NCBI RefSeq assembly: GCF_011492945.1
Contig: NZ_CP045119.1
Coordinates: forward strand, 2,418,001-2,482,000
Direction: 5' to 3'
Source: Rubrobacter tropicus
GTDB lineage: Bacteria > Actinomycetota > Rubrobacteria > Rubrobacterales > Rubrobacteraceae
Length of the DNA stretch: 64,000 nt
Shown: positions 1-8,651 of the stretch, in pieces
Position numbering within the stretch: the stretch's first letter is position 1
Layout: every line of letters starts with the position of its first letter
Notes under the pieces: model-generated
Told to the model about the DNA's origin: nothing
The model's database searches: none
Seen by the model: the letters and a program-made list of their open reading frames with translations, nothing else
Made by a program: the position numbers and the translations under genes

Positions 1-708
1 ATCACGGACCCCTACTTCCTCTCCATGCCGATCCTCACCCAGTCCCTGATGGCCGCGGCCGGCGACGGGGTGGACGTGCGCGTCCTCACGCCCGCCACGA
101 ACGACCTGCCCTGGATCGGCGCCCTCTCCCGGACCGGCTACAGGCAGTTCCTCGAAGCGGGGGTACGCATCTTTGAGTACGCCGGGCCCATGATCCACGC
201 CAAAACCGTCGTAGCCGACGGTTGGTACTCCAAGGTCGGCTCGACCAACCTCAACTTCAGCAGCCTCTCGGCCAACTGGGAGATAGACCTCGTCGTCGAA
301 GACGCGGGCTTCGCGGCCCAGATGGAGGCGCTCTTCGAGCAGGACCTCGCCAACGCCAGGGAGGTCAACCTCGTCCGCTCGGGCCGCACCCGGGAAGTGC
401 AGCCCGAGCGGCCGATGCGGGCCTCGGACCGCCGCGCCCGCCGCGGCGTGGCCGGGACCGGCTCCGGCGCGGGCGCGACCGCCTTCCGCGTCGGCAATGC
501 CGCCCTCAGAAAAGGCAGCGTCCCGCTCCAGACCCACGAACGGACCCTGGCGGGCGCCATCAGCGGCGCCGTCCTGCTCTCCTCCCTCCTCACCCTCCGC
601 TTCCCCCGCATCCTCGCCTGGCCCCTGGCCCTCCTCGGCTCGGTCTTCGGAGGCCTCGGCGTAATACGAGCCCTTCGCGCCAGCCTCTCCCGCGACGGGC
701 GCGAGTAA
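1..708 (+). CDS. Phospholipase D/cardiolipin synthase family protein, C-terminal part (5' truncated by window edge)
   Basis: The frame is open from base 1, so the gene starts upstream of the window. The visible part carries one HKD motif, HAKTVVADGWYSKVGSTN (His, Lys and Asp in HxKx4D spacing, then GSxN), which is the second catalytic half of phospholipase D/cardiolipin synthase enzymes that transfer phosphatidyl groups at the membrane. After a basic, Arg-rich linker there are one or two hydrophobic segments (about 35 residues, ISGAVLLSSLL... to ...SVFGGLGVI), which would anchor the protein. Cardiolipin synthases normally have membrane helices at the N-terminus, so the C-terminal anchor suggests a PLD-like variant. 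The family is sure; the exact substrate is not. Confidence 0.85.
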   Translation: MTDPYFLSMPILTQSLMAAAGDGVDVRVLTPATNDLPWIGALSRTGYRQFLEAGVRIFEYAGPMIHAKTVVADGWYSKVGSTNLNFSSLSANWEIDLVVEDAGFAAQMEALFEQDLANAREVNLVRSGRTREVQPERPMRASDRRARRGVAGTGSGAGATAFRVGNAALRKGSVPLQTHERTLAGAISGAVLLSSLLTLRFPRILAWPLALLGSVFGGLGVIRALRASLSRDGRE

Positions 709-830
709 GCGCTGGACTCAGAGAAGCGCGTGGTGTACGAGATCCCTCAAGGAAGAGTGCCAACCGGACTGCGCCGGTAACCTCCGGCGGGCGTCCCCGA
801 GGTTTTCGGCCAACGGCCTGCAAACCGCGC

Positions 831-913
831 TGTCAGCCATCAGCACGCTCCGGCCCGCCGCCATCAACGGTCAGCTTTTTTGTTCTGGCTGAAAGCTGGC
901 CGCTGATGGCTGA
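831..913. repeat. Palindromic repeat element, copy 1 (hairpin after the exported-protein gene)
   Basis: TCAGCCATCAGC (833-844) pairs with GCTGATGGCTGA (902-913), with GGTCAGC and GGCTGAAAGCTGGCC nested inside. It lies directly beyond the stop codon of the minus-strand gene ending at 919. A related element sits at 1533-1574 behind another minus-strand gene, so this looks like a dispersed repeat acting as a terminator. The rest of 709-830 shows nothing recognisable. Confidence 0.6.
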
Positions 914-918
914 ATGCT

Positions 919-1332
919 CTAATTGACCTCGATAAATCCGTCGGGGCAGATCACGGCGGCGCCGTTCCCGCGCTCGTAGCACCGGGTCCAGTCGCGGGTG
1001 GTCGCGTCCGGGGCCGATCCCTCGGCCAGCGCGTCGCCGAGCTCGGGGGTTACTCGCGCGTAGCCGCGCGAACGCGCCCAGGCGCCGAGGTCCGCCGCGG
1101 GGCGCAGTCGGCCCGCGCTGGTCAACACGGAGCCGCGGGGCACCAGCTGCAGGCCGGCCTCGAGGCGGGCGAGGGAGGGTGAGATCTGCCCGGCCGCTGA
1201 GATGAGGCGGGCGACCGCCGGCCGCTTCCCGGTTGCCGAGGCGGCGTCGGTGGGCGCCACGAGGCCAACGGATACGACGAGCAGGATCAGCAGAGCCAAA
1301 ACGGCAGCGAGGTGCCTGGTGCGGGTGGTCAT
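919..1332 (-). CDS. Small exported protein of unknown function
   Basis: A 137-residue protein. The N-terminus has a basic start (MTTRTRH) followed by a hydrophobic stretch (LAAVLALLILLVVSVGLV) and APTDAAS, a typical Sec signal peptide. The mature part of about 105 residues is Ala/Arg/Gly-rich and has two Cys near the C-terminus (RCYERG and VICPDG), which could form a disulfide after export. I do not recognise a family. The start at 1332 was chosen over an upstream in-frame codon because AAAGGAG lies 11 bases before it and the signal peptide then begins at the correct place. Monocistronic, ending at a palindromic repeat. Confidence 0.6.
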   Translation of the reverse strand: MTTRTRHLAAVLALLILLVVSVGLVAPTDAASATGKRPAVARLISAAGQISPSLARLEAGLQLVPRGSVLTSAGRLRPAADLGAWARSRGYARVTPELGDALAEGSAPDATTRDWTRCYERGNGAAVICPDGFIEVN

Positions 1333-1532
1333 AGTTTGCGGTGCTCCTTTCCAGACGCGGACCGTGAAGTTCGTAAGGACGGCCATCTGTCATCCGAAGG
1401 ACCGTGCCGTCCTTCCCGACACACTTGTCGACGCTTCCGGCCGCGCCCTTAAGCCCCCGACTCACATGTGACGCAGTGGGACAACGCCACGCCGCACCCC
1501 GCTTTAGGCACGCCCCGACTTCGCCTCCGCAC

Positions 1533-1574
1533 TCAGCCATCGGCCCTTTTGCTCTTGGCTGAAAGCCGATGGCT
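1533..1574. terminator. Palindromic repeat element, copy 2 (terminator-like hairpin after the kinase/regulator operon)
   Basis: AGCCATCGGC (1535-1544) pairs with GCCGATGGCT (1565-1574); the loop contains CTTTTGCTCTTGGCTGAAA. It abuts the stop codon (1575-1577) of the response regulator gene. The loop and the right arm match the 831-913 element (TTGTTCTGGCTGAAAGC there, TTGCTCTTGGCTGAAAGC here). Confidence 0.6.
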
Positions 1575-2258
1575 CTACAAAGTATCCTTCGTCCCGAGCC
1601 CGGCCTCGCGGGCCCGGACGATTGCCTGGGGGCGGTCGGTAACCTGGAGCTTGGTGAAGATGCTCGATACGTAGTTGCGCACGGTCTTTGGGCTCAGGTA
1701 GAGGCGGGTGGCTATGGCCGTATTGGTGTAGCCCCCCGCCATGAGAGAGAGGATCTCGCGCTCCCGCTCGGTAAGGTTCGGGAAAGCGTGCGAGGGACCG
1801 GTTTTGCGGCCCCTTTCGGGGCTGGCGAAGTATTCCGTCAGGCGGCTTGTGATCGTGGGCCCGAAGATGGCCTCCCCGTCCGCGACTGCGTGGATCGCGC
1901 GCAGCGTCTGGGCACCGTCGGAGCCCTTGAGCAGGTAGCCGTGGGCCCCGGCGCGCATGGCGGCCAAGACCGAGTCGTCGTCCTCGAACATCGTGAGCAT
2001 GAGGATGGCGGTGCCGGGGCTCGTTTCCAAGATGCGGCGCGTCGCCTCTATGCCCGTCGTGTTGGGCATGTTGAGGTCCATCAGGATCACGTCAGGCCGT
2101 AACTCCAGCGCCCGAGCGATCGCCTCATCACCATCCGTCGCCTCCCCGACGAGCTCGGTTTCGGGGTCGGCCCCGAGTATGGCGCGCATCCCCCGGCGGA
2201 AGACCGGGTGGTCGTCGGCGACGAGAACACGGATGCGTTTGTTTGGTCTATCCATCAT
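1575..2258 (-). CDS. NarL/FixJ-type response regulator
   Basis: A 227-residue two-domain regulator. Residues 8-125 form a receiver domain: acidic pocket VADDH near the N-terminus, phospho-acceptor Asp in VILMDLNMP, and the Lys of YLLKG. After a linker, residues about 155-215 form a LuxR-type HTH (LTEREREILSLMAGG, then TNTAIATRLYLSPKTVRNY). It should be phosphorylated by the kinase encoded just upstream, whose stop codon overlaps this start (ATGATGGA), implying translational coupling. The targets are not visible. Transcription probably stops at the hairpin right after the gene. Confidence 0.92.
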   Translation of the reverse strand: MMDRPNKRIRVLVADDHPVFRRGMRAILGADPETELVGEATDGDEAIARALELRPDVILMDLNMPNTTGIEATRRILETSPGTAILMLTMFEDDDSVLAAMRAGAHGYLLKGSDGAQTLRAIHAVADGEAIFGPTITSRLTEYFASPERGRKTGPSHAFPNLTEREREILSLMAGGYTNTAIATRLYLSPKTVRNYVSSIFTKLQVTDRPQAIVRAREAGLGTKDTL

Positions 2259-4450
2259 CCCTCCTCGGGCAGCGGGAGCCTGGCCCGTACCCTGGTGCCA
2301 CCCTCGGGGAGCTCCTCCACGTCCAGGCTCCCGCCGAGCTCGGTCGCCCGCTCGCGCATGGACGTCAGGCCCACCCCGGCGTGCCCGGAAGGACCGGCAT
2401 GCGGGTCGGGCATCCCGACACCGTCGTCGCTGACTTCCACGCGCAGTGCGCCGTCCCCGTCGAGCGCGAGGGAGACGGTGCTCGACCGGGCCCCGGCGTG
2501 GCGGGCGACGTTGGTCAGGGCTTCCTGGGCTATGCGGTAGGCGGCGACCTCGACGGCCGCAGACAGGGAGGGTAGTCTCTCCGGCGCCTCTACCGCGACA
2601 CGCAAGCCCTTCGCGTCGTACTGGGCCGCGGTCTCGCGCAGGGCGCCGAGGAGGCCGAGGTCGTCGAGGGCGGGGGGCCTGAGCCCGTAGACCAGCCGCC
2701 TGATGTCCGTGACCGCGTTCTGGGCGTCCGACTTCAGGTCGAGCAGGAGTTCCTCGGCGGCGTCGGGGTCCCGCCTCATGAGCGCCCGGACGGCGTCCAC
2801 GGTTAGCGCCTGGCTGGAGAGCTGGGGGCCGAGGCCGTCGTGCAGGTCGCGCCTGAGGCGGCGGCGCTCCTCCTCGCGCGCCTCGACGAGCCGCTCGCGC
2901 GAGCGCTGGAGGTCGGCGGAGAGGCGCAGCGCCTCGTCGGTCATGATGGCGGCGTGGGCCGGGGCCCCGATCTGGTGCGCCAGGTCCTCCAGAAGCCGGC
3001 GCTCCGCGTCGGGGAACCCCTCCTGCCCGGCCCGCGGCCCGAGCACCAGCCGGCCGACCGTCTCTCCCCCGTAGACGAGCGGCAGGCGGAGCGGGTTTTC
3101 CACCGGACTACCGGCGACCGCCGCGGTCTCGAACCTGTCTTCTCGCCTGAGTTGTATCTCGGCATACGGAAGCTTCAGGGCATCCCGCACCGTCCGGGTG
3201 ACGGCGGGCAGCACGGCGTCGGGGGCGAGCCTCGATTCGAGGCGAGATCCCAGTCGCGAGAGTACCGCGTAGGGGTCGTCCCGGTCGCCGTAGAGCAGCC
3301 TGTTGACGTCCCGCTGAAGCCGCTCGCGCAACGGCTGGAAGAGCACGGCGACGAGCCCCGCCGCGAGGATAGAGACCAGGAGGTTGCCCCTCACCTGCAG
3401 CATCACGCCGAGCCCACCGACCACCAGGACGTAGAGGCCGACCACGCTCGCGGTCAGGGCCCCGTAGACCAGCGTGCGCCTGATGATGAGGTCTATATCG
3501 AAGAGGTGGTGGCGCAAGATGGCGATGCCGATGGAGAGCGGGATGAGGAGCAGGGCAGCGTAGATGAAAAGGTACCCGGTCAGGAACGCAGCAAGCGTCC
3601 CCGGCGACGTGGGAACAGAGGCGAACGCGCTCACACCCAGGTTCGTGCCTATGAATATGGCAAGCGCCACCGAGATGCCGAAGACAACCCACTTGATCTG
3701 CTGCCGCTGCTTCGCGTCGGAGACGCGCCGGTAGCGGTAGGCCTGGGAGTAGAGCGCGGTGCCAAGCGCGGCCGGCCACACCACGGCCTGTGCCCAGAGA
3801 TACCAGGCGCCCGGGTCCAGGTGCCAGCCGGGGAAGAAATACGGGGGCAACTGCCAGGCGATCCAGGCGAGCGCCACCCAGCGGGTCCATCTGGGCACGA
3901 ACCGCCCGTCCGGGAAGAGGTACAAAAACAGGCCGAAGGAGGCAGACCCGAAGAAGTGGAGAAAGGCAACAGGTATCCCCCAGGCGGGGTGGCGGACCAC
4001 AAGCGCCCCCAGGGTGAAGGCGAAGGTCGCCGTCCCGAACGTGAGCAGCGTAAGGGAGACGAACAGCCCCATGCGGCTGTCGGACCTGCGCCAGAAGATG
4101 AGGGCCGCGACCGCGAACCACGCCATGGCGAAGACGACGTCCAGCGCGACGAAGTAGGCCGCGAACGAGCCGGGCGAGAGGCCGAGATCCTCCAGGGCGT
4201 CAAGACCGGCGGGCGGGAGCTGCCCCGTGGTGCATCGGGCGGTCGGGCACGGCTCGTGCAGCAGCGCGAACTCGACCGGCAAGCCCGCGACGAAGAGCGA
4301 GACGGCCAGGGCGGCCACGATCCCCCACGTCGCGCGGGCAAGGACCAGAGAACGCCCGCCGAGGGGCCTGGCCGTGGAGGAGTCGGGGGGCAGAGGACTC
4401 GCCCCGGCTCTGCCGGGATGCACGCCCGTCAGCTTCATTCTCCTGTTCAT
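2255..4450 (-). CDS. Membrane sensor histidine kinase, NarL-partner (HisKA_3) type
   Basis: A 731-residue kinase. The first ~380 residues hold about nine or ten hydrophobic segments with a long periplasmic loop after the first (PCPTARCTTGQLPPAG), then a GAF-like region (around 400-520). The phosphotransfer helix has EEERRRLRRDLHDGLGPQLSSQ with the HisKA_3 phospho-His. The HATPase domain follows, with N-box QEALTNVARHA, G1 DDGVGM and G2 GVGLTSMRERA. It signals to the NarL-type regulator that overlaps its 3' end. I chose ATG 4450 (AAGGCGGA upstream); a longer start at 4522 would run over the end of the preceding protease gene by about 65 bases. The signal sensed is unknown. Confidence 0.88.
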   Translation of the reverse strand: MNRRMKLTGVHPGRAGASPLPPDSSTARPLGGRSLVLARATWGIVAALAVSLFVAGLPVEFALLHEPCPTARCTTGQLPPAGLDALEDLGLSPGSFAAYFVALDVVFAMAWFAVAALIFWRRSDSRMGLFVSLTLLTFGTATFAFTLGALVVRHPAWGIPVAFLHFFGSASFGLFLYLFPDGRFVPRWTRWVALAWIAWQLPPYFFPGWHLDPGAWYLWAQAVVWPAALGTALYSQAYRYRRVSDAKQRQQIKWVVFGISVALAIFIGTNLGVSAFASVPTSPGTLAAFLTGYLFIYAALLLIPLSIGIAILRHHLFDIDLIIRRTLVYGALTASVVGLYVLVVGGLGVMLQVRGNLLVSILAAGLVAVLFQPLRERLQRDVNRLLYGDRDDPYAVLSRLGSRLESRLAPDAVLPAVTRTVRDALKLPYAEIQLRREDRFETAAVAGSPVENPLRLPLVYGGETVGRLVLGPRAGQEGFPDAERRLLEDLAHQIGAPAHAAIMTDEALRLSADLQRSRERLVEAREEERRRLRRDLHDGLGPQLSSQALTVDAVRALMRRDPDAAEELLLDLKSDAQNAVTDIRRLVYGLRPPALDDLGLLGALRETAAQYDAKGLRVAVEAPERLPSLSAAVEVAAYRIAQEALTNVARHAGARSSTVSLALDGDGALRVEVSDDGVGMPDPHAGPSGHAGVGLTSMRERATELGGSLDVEELPEGGTRVRARLPLPEEG

Positions 4451-4457
4451 TCCGCCT

Positions 4458-5420
4458 TCATGGTGCCACGCGGGCCCTCTCCACACCACGTCCCCGCGAC
4501 GATTCCACGGCACGTTCTCCATAGGTAGCCTTGTAAGAGAGCCGGCCCCGGGTGAAGGTGAGGATCACCACCGCGAGCACCACGAGTACCGCCACCGGGA
4601 CCAGCATCGCCGCGGGCCCTGAGACCAGCTCGGAGGTAAACCTCGCGTCCCCCGAGCCGGTCGCCGAGTTGAAGGAGCTGTGGAAGAGCGCCACGATGAG
4701 CACGCTGCGCCGGGCGCGGTTGTAGATCCACATGATGACCACCCGGAAGAACACCGCGATTATCGTGAGCAACGCCACCTGAACTGCGATGCCAACGACG
4801 AAGGGCACGAACCCGCCGCGAGGAACATCCAGCAAGACGAGGGGCAGGTGCATCAGGGCGAAGGCGGGCGCCACCAGCAGGCTCGCAAGCAAAGGTCCGC
4901 GGCGCTCTTGCAGCGCGTTCTGCATAAAGCCCGTCCAGCCGGCCTCCTCGAAGAGTTGGATCAGCACCAGCGGTACCAGTATCTCCGGCAGGAACACGGA
5001 GACCAGGAGCGGCCACTTCCGCACGAGCGCCTCAAGCGGCGACAGGCCGAGGAACGCGCTCGACACGAGCAGCGTGGCGGCCAGGGGGCCGAGCAGCGCG
5101 AGCAAGTACCAGCGGATACCTACCCGCCACCTGAGACACCGGGCCAGCAGGTCCCGCACACCATCCCTACCGCCCGTGGCGACCGTCACCAGGAGAGCCG
5201 GCAGGGCGAGCGCCAGGACCGAGGCAGCGGAAGTAACCATCATCAGCGACGGTTCTACCGGTATAGAGATAAGGCCCATCTCCGAAAGGATTACGGGAGA
5301 GAAGACGGTCCATCCGATAGCGTAAGCCATGAGCAGGAAGGTCGTCACCGGGTGGCGGGCAACCACGCGCCGGAGCGGAGAGGGTGCGGCGGAAGGTTGG
5401 TTGGCGGTGGTCGTGGACAT
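4458..5420 (-). CDS. CPBP-family intramembrane metalloprotease
   Basis: A 320-residue integral membrane protein with about eight hydrophobic helices. The family motifs are present: EEAGWTGF (Glu pair and Arg/Trp motif 1), FALMHLPL (motif 2 His) and FHSSFN (motif 3 His/Asn), the residues that form the intramembrane active site of CPBP (CAAX protease/bacteriocin-processing) proteins. The start at 5420 has GGGAGGC 8 bases upstream; the in-frame extension to 5558 is low-complexity and has no ribosome site. It stops 7 bases before the kinase start, so these genes probably form one operon. The substrate is unknown; a role in processing a membrane signal for the kinase is possible but only inferred from position. 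Confidence 0.88.
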   Translation of the reverse strand: MSTTTANQPSAAPSPLRRVVARHPVTTFLLMAYAIGWTVFSPVILSEMGLISIPVEPSLMMVTSAASVLALALPALLVTVATGGRDGVRDLLARCLRWRVGIRWYLLALLGPLAATLLVSSAFLGLSPLEALVRKWPLLVSVFLPEILVPLVLIQLFEEAGWTGFMQNALQERRGPLLASLLVAPAFALMHLPLVLLDVPRGGFVPFVVGIAVQVALLTIIAVFFRVVIMWIYNRARRSVLIVALFHSSFNSATGSGDARFTSELVSGPAAMLVPVAVLVVLAVVILTFTRGRLSYKATYGERAVESSRGRGVERARVAP

Positions 5421-5451
5421 AGTGCGCTGCCTCCCTCGGTCCGGGGGCTGG

Positions 5452-6369
5452 CTATCGAGCCCTCGGTTGGGTCTTGCCCGTTGTGTCTGCCAGCACTTGC
5501 CTGGGTCGGCGCGAGAGGTTGCGCGTCCCGTAGACGAGTACCGCGGCGACGGCGGCAACCCACAGTGCGATGGCTCCCACCAGGTAGACGTGCGTGTTTC
5601 GGGCCAAGGCCTCAGCCAGGCTCGCGGGCTCGGCCGAATACTCGGGTATGGTCTTCCACAGCTCCCCAGAGGCGTTCATGACGGCGTGGAAGAAGATGGC
5701 CATGAGCACGCTTCCCCCCGTGGAGTTGAACACTCAGGTGATGAGGACCGCGAACGGGACTATGTAGGCCAGGAATAGGACGAAGGGCAGGTTGCTGTAG
5801 TGAGTGTCGGGGTTAAAGAACACCGGAAGGTGCCACAGGGTCCACATCACCCCCAGTATCACGCTCGAGATAAGGGCGTTGTAGCGTGCCTGCAGCGCGG
5901 GAAGGGCGTAGCCCCTCCAGCCCACCTCCTCGCCCAGCGCGACGGTGATCAGCATGTACACGGACACAAAAAGCACCGTGGGCAGCGCCCCGATCAGCAA
6001 CCCGAGACTCGGCGGCTGCCCACCCAGGGCCACCTGCAACGCGATCGCGCCCAGCGTGATCACGAGCGGGCCCAGGATGGCGACGCCGTACCAGACGGGC
6101 GCCACGCGCCAGCGCACGACCCGGCCGAGCAGGGACCGCAATCCGGCCCGTCCGCCCTCCTGGGCGGTAACCACTATGGCCGCGACCATGGGGCCGAAGG
6201 CGCCGAGGAAGGTTGCCGGTACGGGGAGTGACGAGATCAGGCCCCGCGCTTCGAGCGCCGCTGGCACCCACAAGACCCAGGTGCACGCGAAGGCCAACAC
6301 GAAGTACTTCAGCGGGAAGGCCCTCGTTGCAGCCGCGGCGCGGGCCGGTGTTGCGGTGGTGGTCGCCAT
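5452..6369 (-). pseudogene. Second CPBP intramembrane protease, interrupted by an in-frame TGA
   Basis: The frame is homologous to the neighbouring protease: [14 protein letters not shown] (motif 1), [12 protein letters not shown] (motif 2), then, after the break, MAIFFHAVMNAS (motif 3). Codon 212 (5734-5736) is TGA in the context VLIT-stop-VFNSTGGSVLMAIFFHA; relatives usually have Trp here (IT-W-x-x-N-x-TGGS), so a TGG-to-TGA change is the simplest reading. The rest of the frame, ending at 5452 after another hydrophobic helix, is intact. ATG 6369 was chosen because AAAGGAG lies 8 bases upstream; a GTG three codons earlier overlaps that site. Without readthrough the product lacks the third active-site motif. 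Confidence 0.8.
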
Positions 6370-6405
6370 CGCTGTCACTCCTTTCCTTCTCGGTTTTCTG
6401 ATCCA

Positions 6406-6441
6406 GGATCGCCGCGCCCGGGTTGGATCGCGCGGCGATCC
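6406..6441 (-). terminator. Strong hairpin between minus-strand genes
   Basis: GGATCGCCGCG (6406-6416) and CGCGGCGATCC (6431-6441) form an 11-bp perfect stem with a 14-base loop. It lies just beyond the stop codon of the membrane-protein gene at 6454, so it probably ends that transcript. There is no clear T-tract, as is usual in GC-rich actinobacteria. Confidence 0.65.
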
Positions 6442-6453
6442 GGAGGAGGTTGG

Positions 6454-7164
6454 TTATTGCACTCTGGGTTGGGCTCGGACGCCTACCTTCTCAGTCGAGA
6501 GTCCGCGCAGGACGCTGTAGGCCATCCACGCCCCGCCCATCACCAGAAGCACCGCCCCCGTGGGCACCGTTGGCGGGGTGCTGTCGGCGCCGATAGGCAG
6601 GATTATGTACACCTGTCCCAGCAGGGGAAGGGCGGAGCCAGCGACCCAGAGGGCTCCTGCCCACTTGGGCAGCGTCCTAGAGCGCCAGACCGCCGCGCCC
6701 AGCAGCACGTTGCCCACCAACATCAGCAGTACACCCACCCCCATGGTTGGCAGAAGTGCGGTATCTGCGAGGATGTCGGGCAGCTTCTCATACTCCTCTA
6801 TGCCCGACAGGATCGCCTGCCCCTGCTTCGGCGCGGCGAAGATAGAGACCCCGCCGACCATCAGGAACAAGAGGGTGCCCAGGACAGTGATGACCATCCC
6901 CACCAACCCCATGCTTCCGGCGCGGCTTCTGATGAGGTAGGCGCCCAAGGCAAACGTGCCGAAAATCACCAAGATCAGGCCAAGCCCGCTGGCGAAGAGG
7001 TGCTTCAGCAAGTAGAAGTCGGTGGTGACGTAGCGAGCCCAGGCCGCGGGGTGGGTGTTGGGGTCGGGCTGGGGGTTCAGGCTCGAAAAGAAGGTAAGCG
7101 CCCCGTAGAGGGGCAAGCCAAGCAATCCTACGCCAATCCACCTGGTCGTGTTCGGTGCGCTCAT
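6454..7164 (-). CDS. Six- or seven-helix membrane protein of unknown function
   Basis: A 236-residue protein made almost entirely of hydrophobic helices, with a first loop SLNPQPDPNTHPAAWARYVT that probably faces the outside. I do not recognise a domain with certainty. AAGGGAGCC precedes the ATG. It is transcribed alone: a hairpin follows it, and a pair of direct repeats that could be an operator lies upstream (7250-7280). Confidence 0.7.
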   Translation of the reverse strand: MSAPNTTRWIGVGLLGLPLYGALTFFSSLNPQPDPNTHPAAWARYVTTDFYLLKHLFASGLGLILVIFGTFALGAYLIRSRAGSMGLVGMVITVLGTLLFLMVGGVSIFAAPKQGQAILSGIEEYEKLPDILADTALLPTMGVGVLLMLVGNVLLGAAVWRSRTLPKWAGALWVAGSALPLLGQVYIILPIGADSTPPTVPTGAVLLVMGGAWMAYSVLRGLSTEKVGVRAQPRVQ

Positions 7165-7249
7165 CTGTGGCTCCCTTCCGTGGCTGCCGGCTCTTCGTTT
7201 GAGATGCTGGCAGCTTACGGCGAGGAGAGTCCCACCGTCACGAGGCAGG

Positions 7250-7280
7250 TGTCACAACCAGGGGGACATATTGTCACAAC
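7250..7280. promoter_or_regulatory. Direct repeat TGTCACAAC, 22-base period, candidate activator or repressor site
   Basis: TGTCACAAC occurs at 7250-7258 and again at 7272-7280, two helical turns apart, 86-116 bases upstream of the minus-strand start at 7164 and just beyond the end of the serine hydrolase gene at 7311. Spacing by two helical turns is typical of tandem regulator binding on one DNA face. Which protein binds is unknown. Confidence 0.4.
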
Positions 7281-7310
7281 GGCGCCTTGCGCGTGCTTCG
7301 AACGCTGGCA

Positions 7311-8432
7311 TCATACCCATGGCGCGCTAACGACGGCGTCCAGGATGGATTCGTGGTCGTAGCCGGTGGTGTTGCCCATCATCACCACGCCGAGCGACTC
7401 GCCGGGGTGGATACGCATCACGTTCCAGAACCCGGCCCCGCCGCCCAAGTGCTCGACGTAGAAGGGACGCCGCTCCCCGGCCTCGTGCGCCCGGTACCAG
7501 CCAAGCCCGAAGTCCCGCTTGCCTCCCCTGGGCGTGACCCTTTGCATCTCGGCGACCGCGCCCGTTGACAGCAGCCGCGTGCCGCCCACCTCGCCGCCGT
7601 TCAGGTGAAGCCGGACGAACCGGGCGGCCTCGGCTACGCCGCCCACCAGCCCGCCGTAGGCCGGTCCCTTGACGTAAAAGGGGTTAAAGGAGACGTATCT
7701 TCCCTGCCGGGCTCCCACAATGCCCCCAGGCAGCGCCGCCCTGAAGAGCGGGGTTAGCGGTTTCCAGAGGGGGTGGTAGCCGGTGGCGGCATCACTGGCC
7801 GGTTCGGGGTAGGTGAAGCCGGTGCGGTCCATCCCGAGGGGGGTGAGTACCTCCTCCCGCACGTATCTCTCGTAGCCCGCGCCCGAGACCGCGGAGATTA
7901 CCTCCCCAAGCACCAGATATCCGAGGTTGGAGTAGCCGGCCCGCTCGCCGGGGGCGAACTTCAGCCTGCGGTGCCCGGCGAGAAGGCGGTTGACGAAGGC
8001 GCCGTTGTCTGAGGCCGGAGCATCGGCCGGCCTGACCCACCTGATCGGCAGCGGGTTGGCGAGCCCGGAGCTGTGGTTCAGGAGGTGGCGGACGGTCACG
8101 GGGACGGGCTGCGACACCACCTTGAAACCCCGGAAGTACTCGTCGGCCGGGGCGTCGAGGTCGAGGTCGCCCGCGTCGGCGAGCCGCATCACCGCCGTCG
8201 CGGTCACGATCTTCGTCATCGAGAACCACAGGTAGCTCGTCGATGGGCCGGCCGGGGCCAACGTGGCGAGGTCCGCGAGCCCGAAACCCCTCGCCCAGAC
8301 GACCCGCCCTGCCTTCACCACCGCGATCGACAATCCCGGCACGCCCTCCGCGCGGATCTTCTCTTCGATAAACGCCTCGAGCGCACCCGTCTCTGCCGGA
8401 GATTCGGCTCCTTGTGGTCCATTCTCGGCCAT
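7311..8432 (-). CDS. Serine hydrolase, class C beta-lactamase/penicillin-binding-protein fold
   Basis: A 373-residue protein with all three motifs of the family: SMTK (SxxK, nucleophile Ser and general base Lys, near residue 72), YSNLG (YxN, near 167) and HLGGGAG (HxG near the C-terminus). No signal peptide is visible, so it is probably cytoplasmic, like many esterase or peptidase members of this family, rather than a true beta-lactamase. GAGGAGGTGGGAGC precedes the ATG. The gene is divergent from the DUF2252 gene. Confidence 0.88.
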   Translation of the reverse strand: MAENGPQGAESPAETGALEAFIEEKIRAEGVPGLSIAVVKAGRVVWARGFGLADLATLAPAGPSTSYLWFSMTKIVTATAVMRLADAGDLDLDAPADEYFRGFKVVSQPVPVTVRHLLNHSSGLANPLPIRWVRPADAPASDNGAFVNRLLAGHRRLKFAPGERAGYSNLGYLVLGEVISAVSGAGYERYVREEVLTPLGMDRTGFTYPEPASDAATGYHPLWKPLTPLFRAALPGGIVGARQGRYVSFNPFYVKGPAYGGLVGGVAEAARFVRLHLNGGEVGGTRLLSTGAVAEMQRVTPRGGKRDFGLGWYRAHEAGERRPFYVEHLGGGAGFWNVMRIHPGESLGVVMMGNTTGYDHESILDAVVSAPWV

Positions 8433-8651
8433 AAGCTCCCACCTCCTCGGGCAACGGGTGCCCGGCTGGCTGGCGTCTGGTAGCGGACCCGAGCTTCATC
8501 ACTTTACCCCGACCCGGGCGGCCCGTAGCCGGCGGCGACCAGGGGCCGCCCGACCCGTGCGTATCTACCGGGCCGGTTGCGCGTGGCGTTCGGTCGGGGG
8601 AAGATTGGAACCGCCGGCGACGGGCCGGCGTCAGACGACGAAAGGATCTCC

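Noticed and set aside
2840-4528. 562-codon plus-strand open frame opposite the sensor kinase
   Set aside because: Antisense to a clear kinase with all motifs; rich in Arg, Pro, Gly and Glu, no domain and no ribosome site. High GC keeps such frames open.
5734-5736. TGA as a selenocysteine codon
   Set aside because: Relatives have Trp, not Cys, at the position, and no SECIS-like hairpin or selenocysteine gene was seen.
8527-8562. GGGCGGCC / GGCCGCCC inverted repeat between divergent genes as a terminator
   Set aside because: It lies between two divergent starts, where a terminator is not expected; too simple in a GC-rich region to claim an operator.
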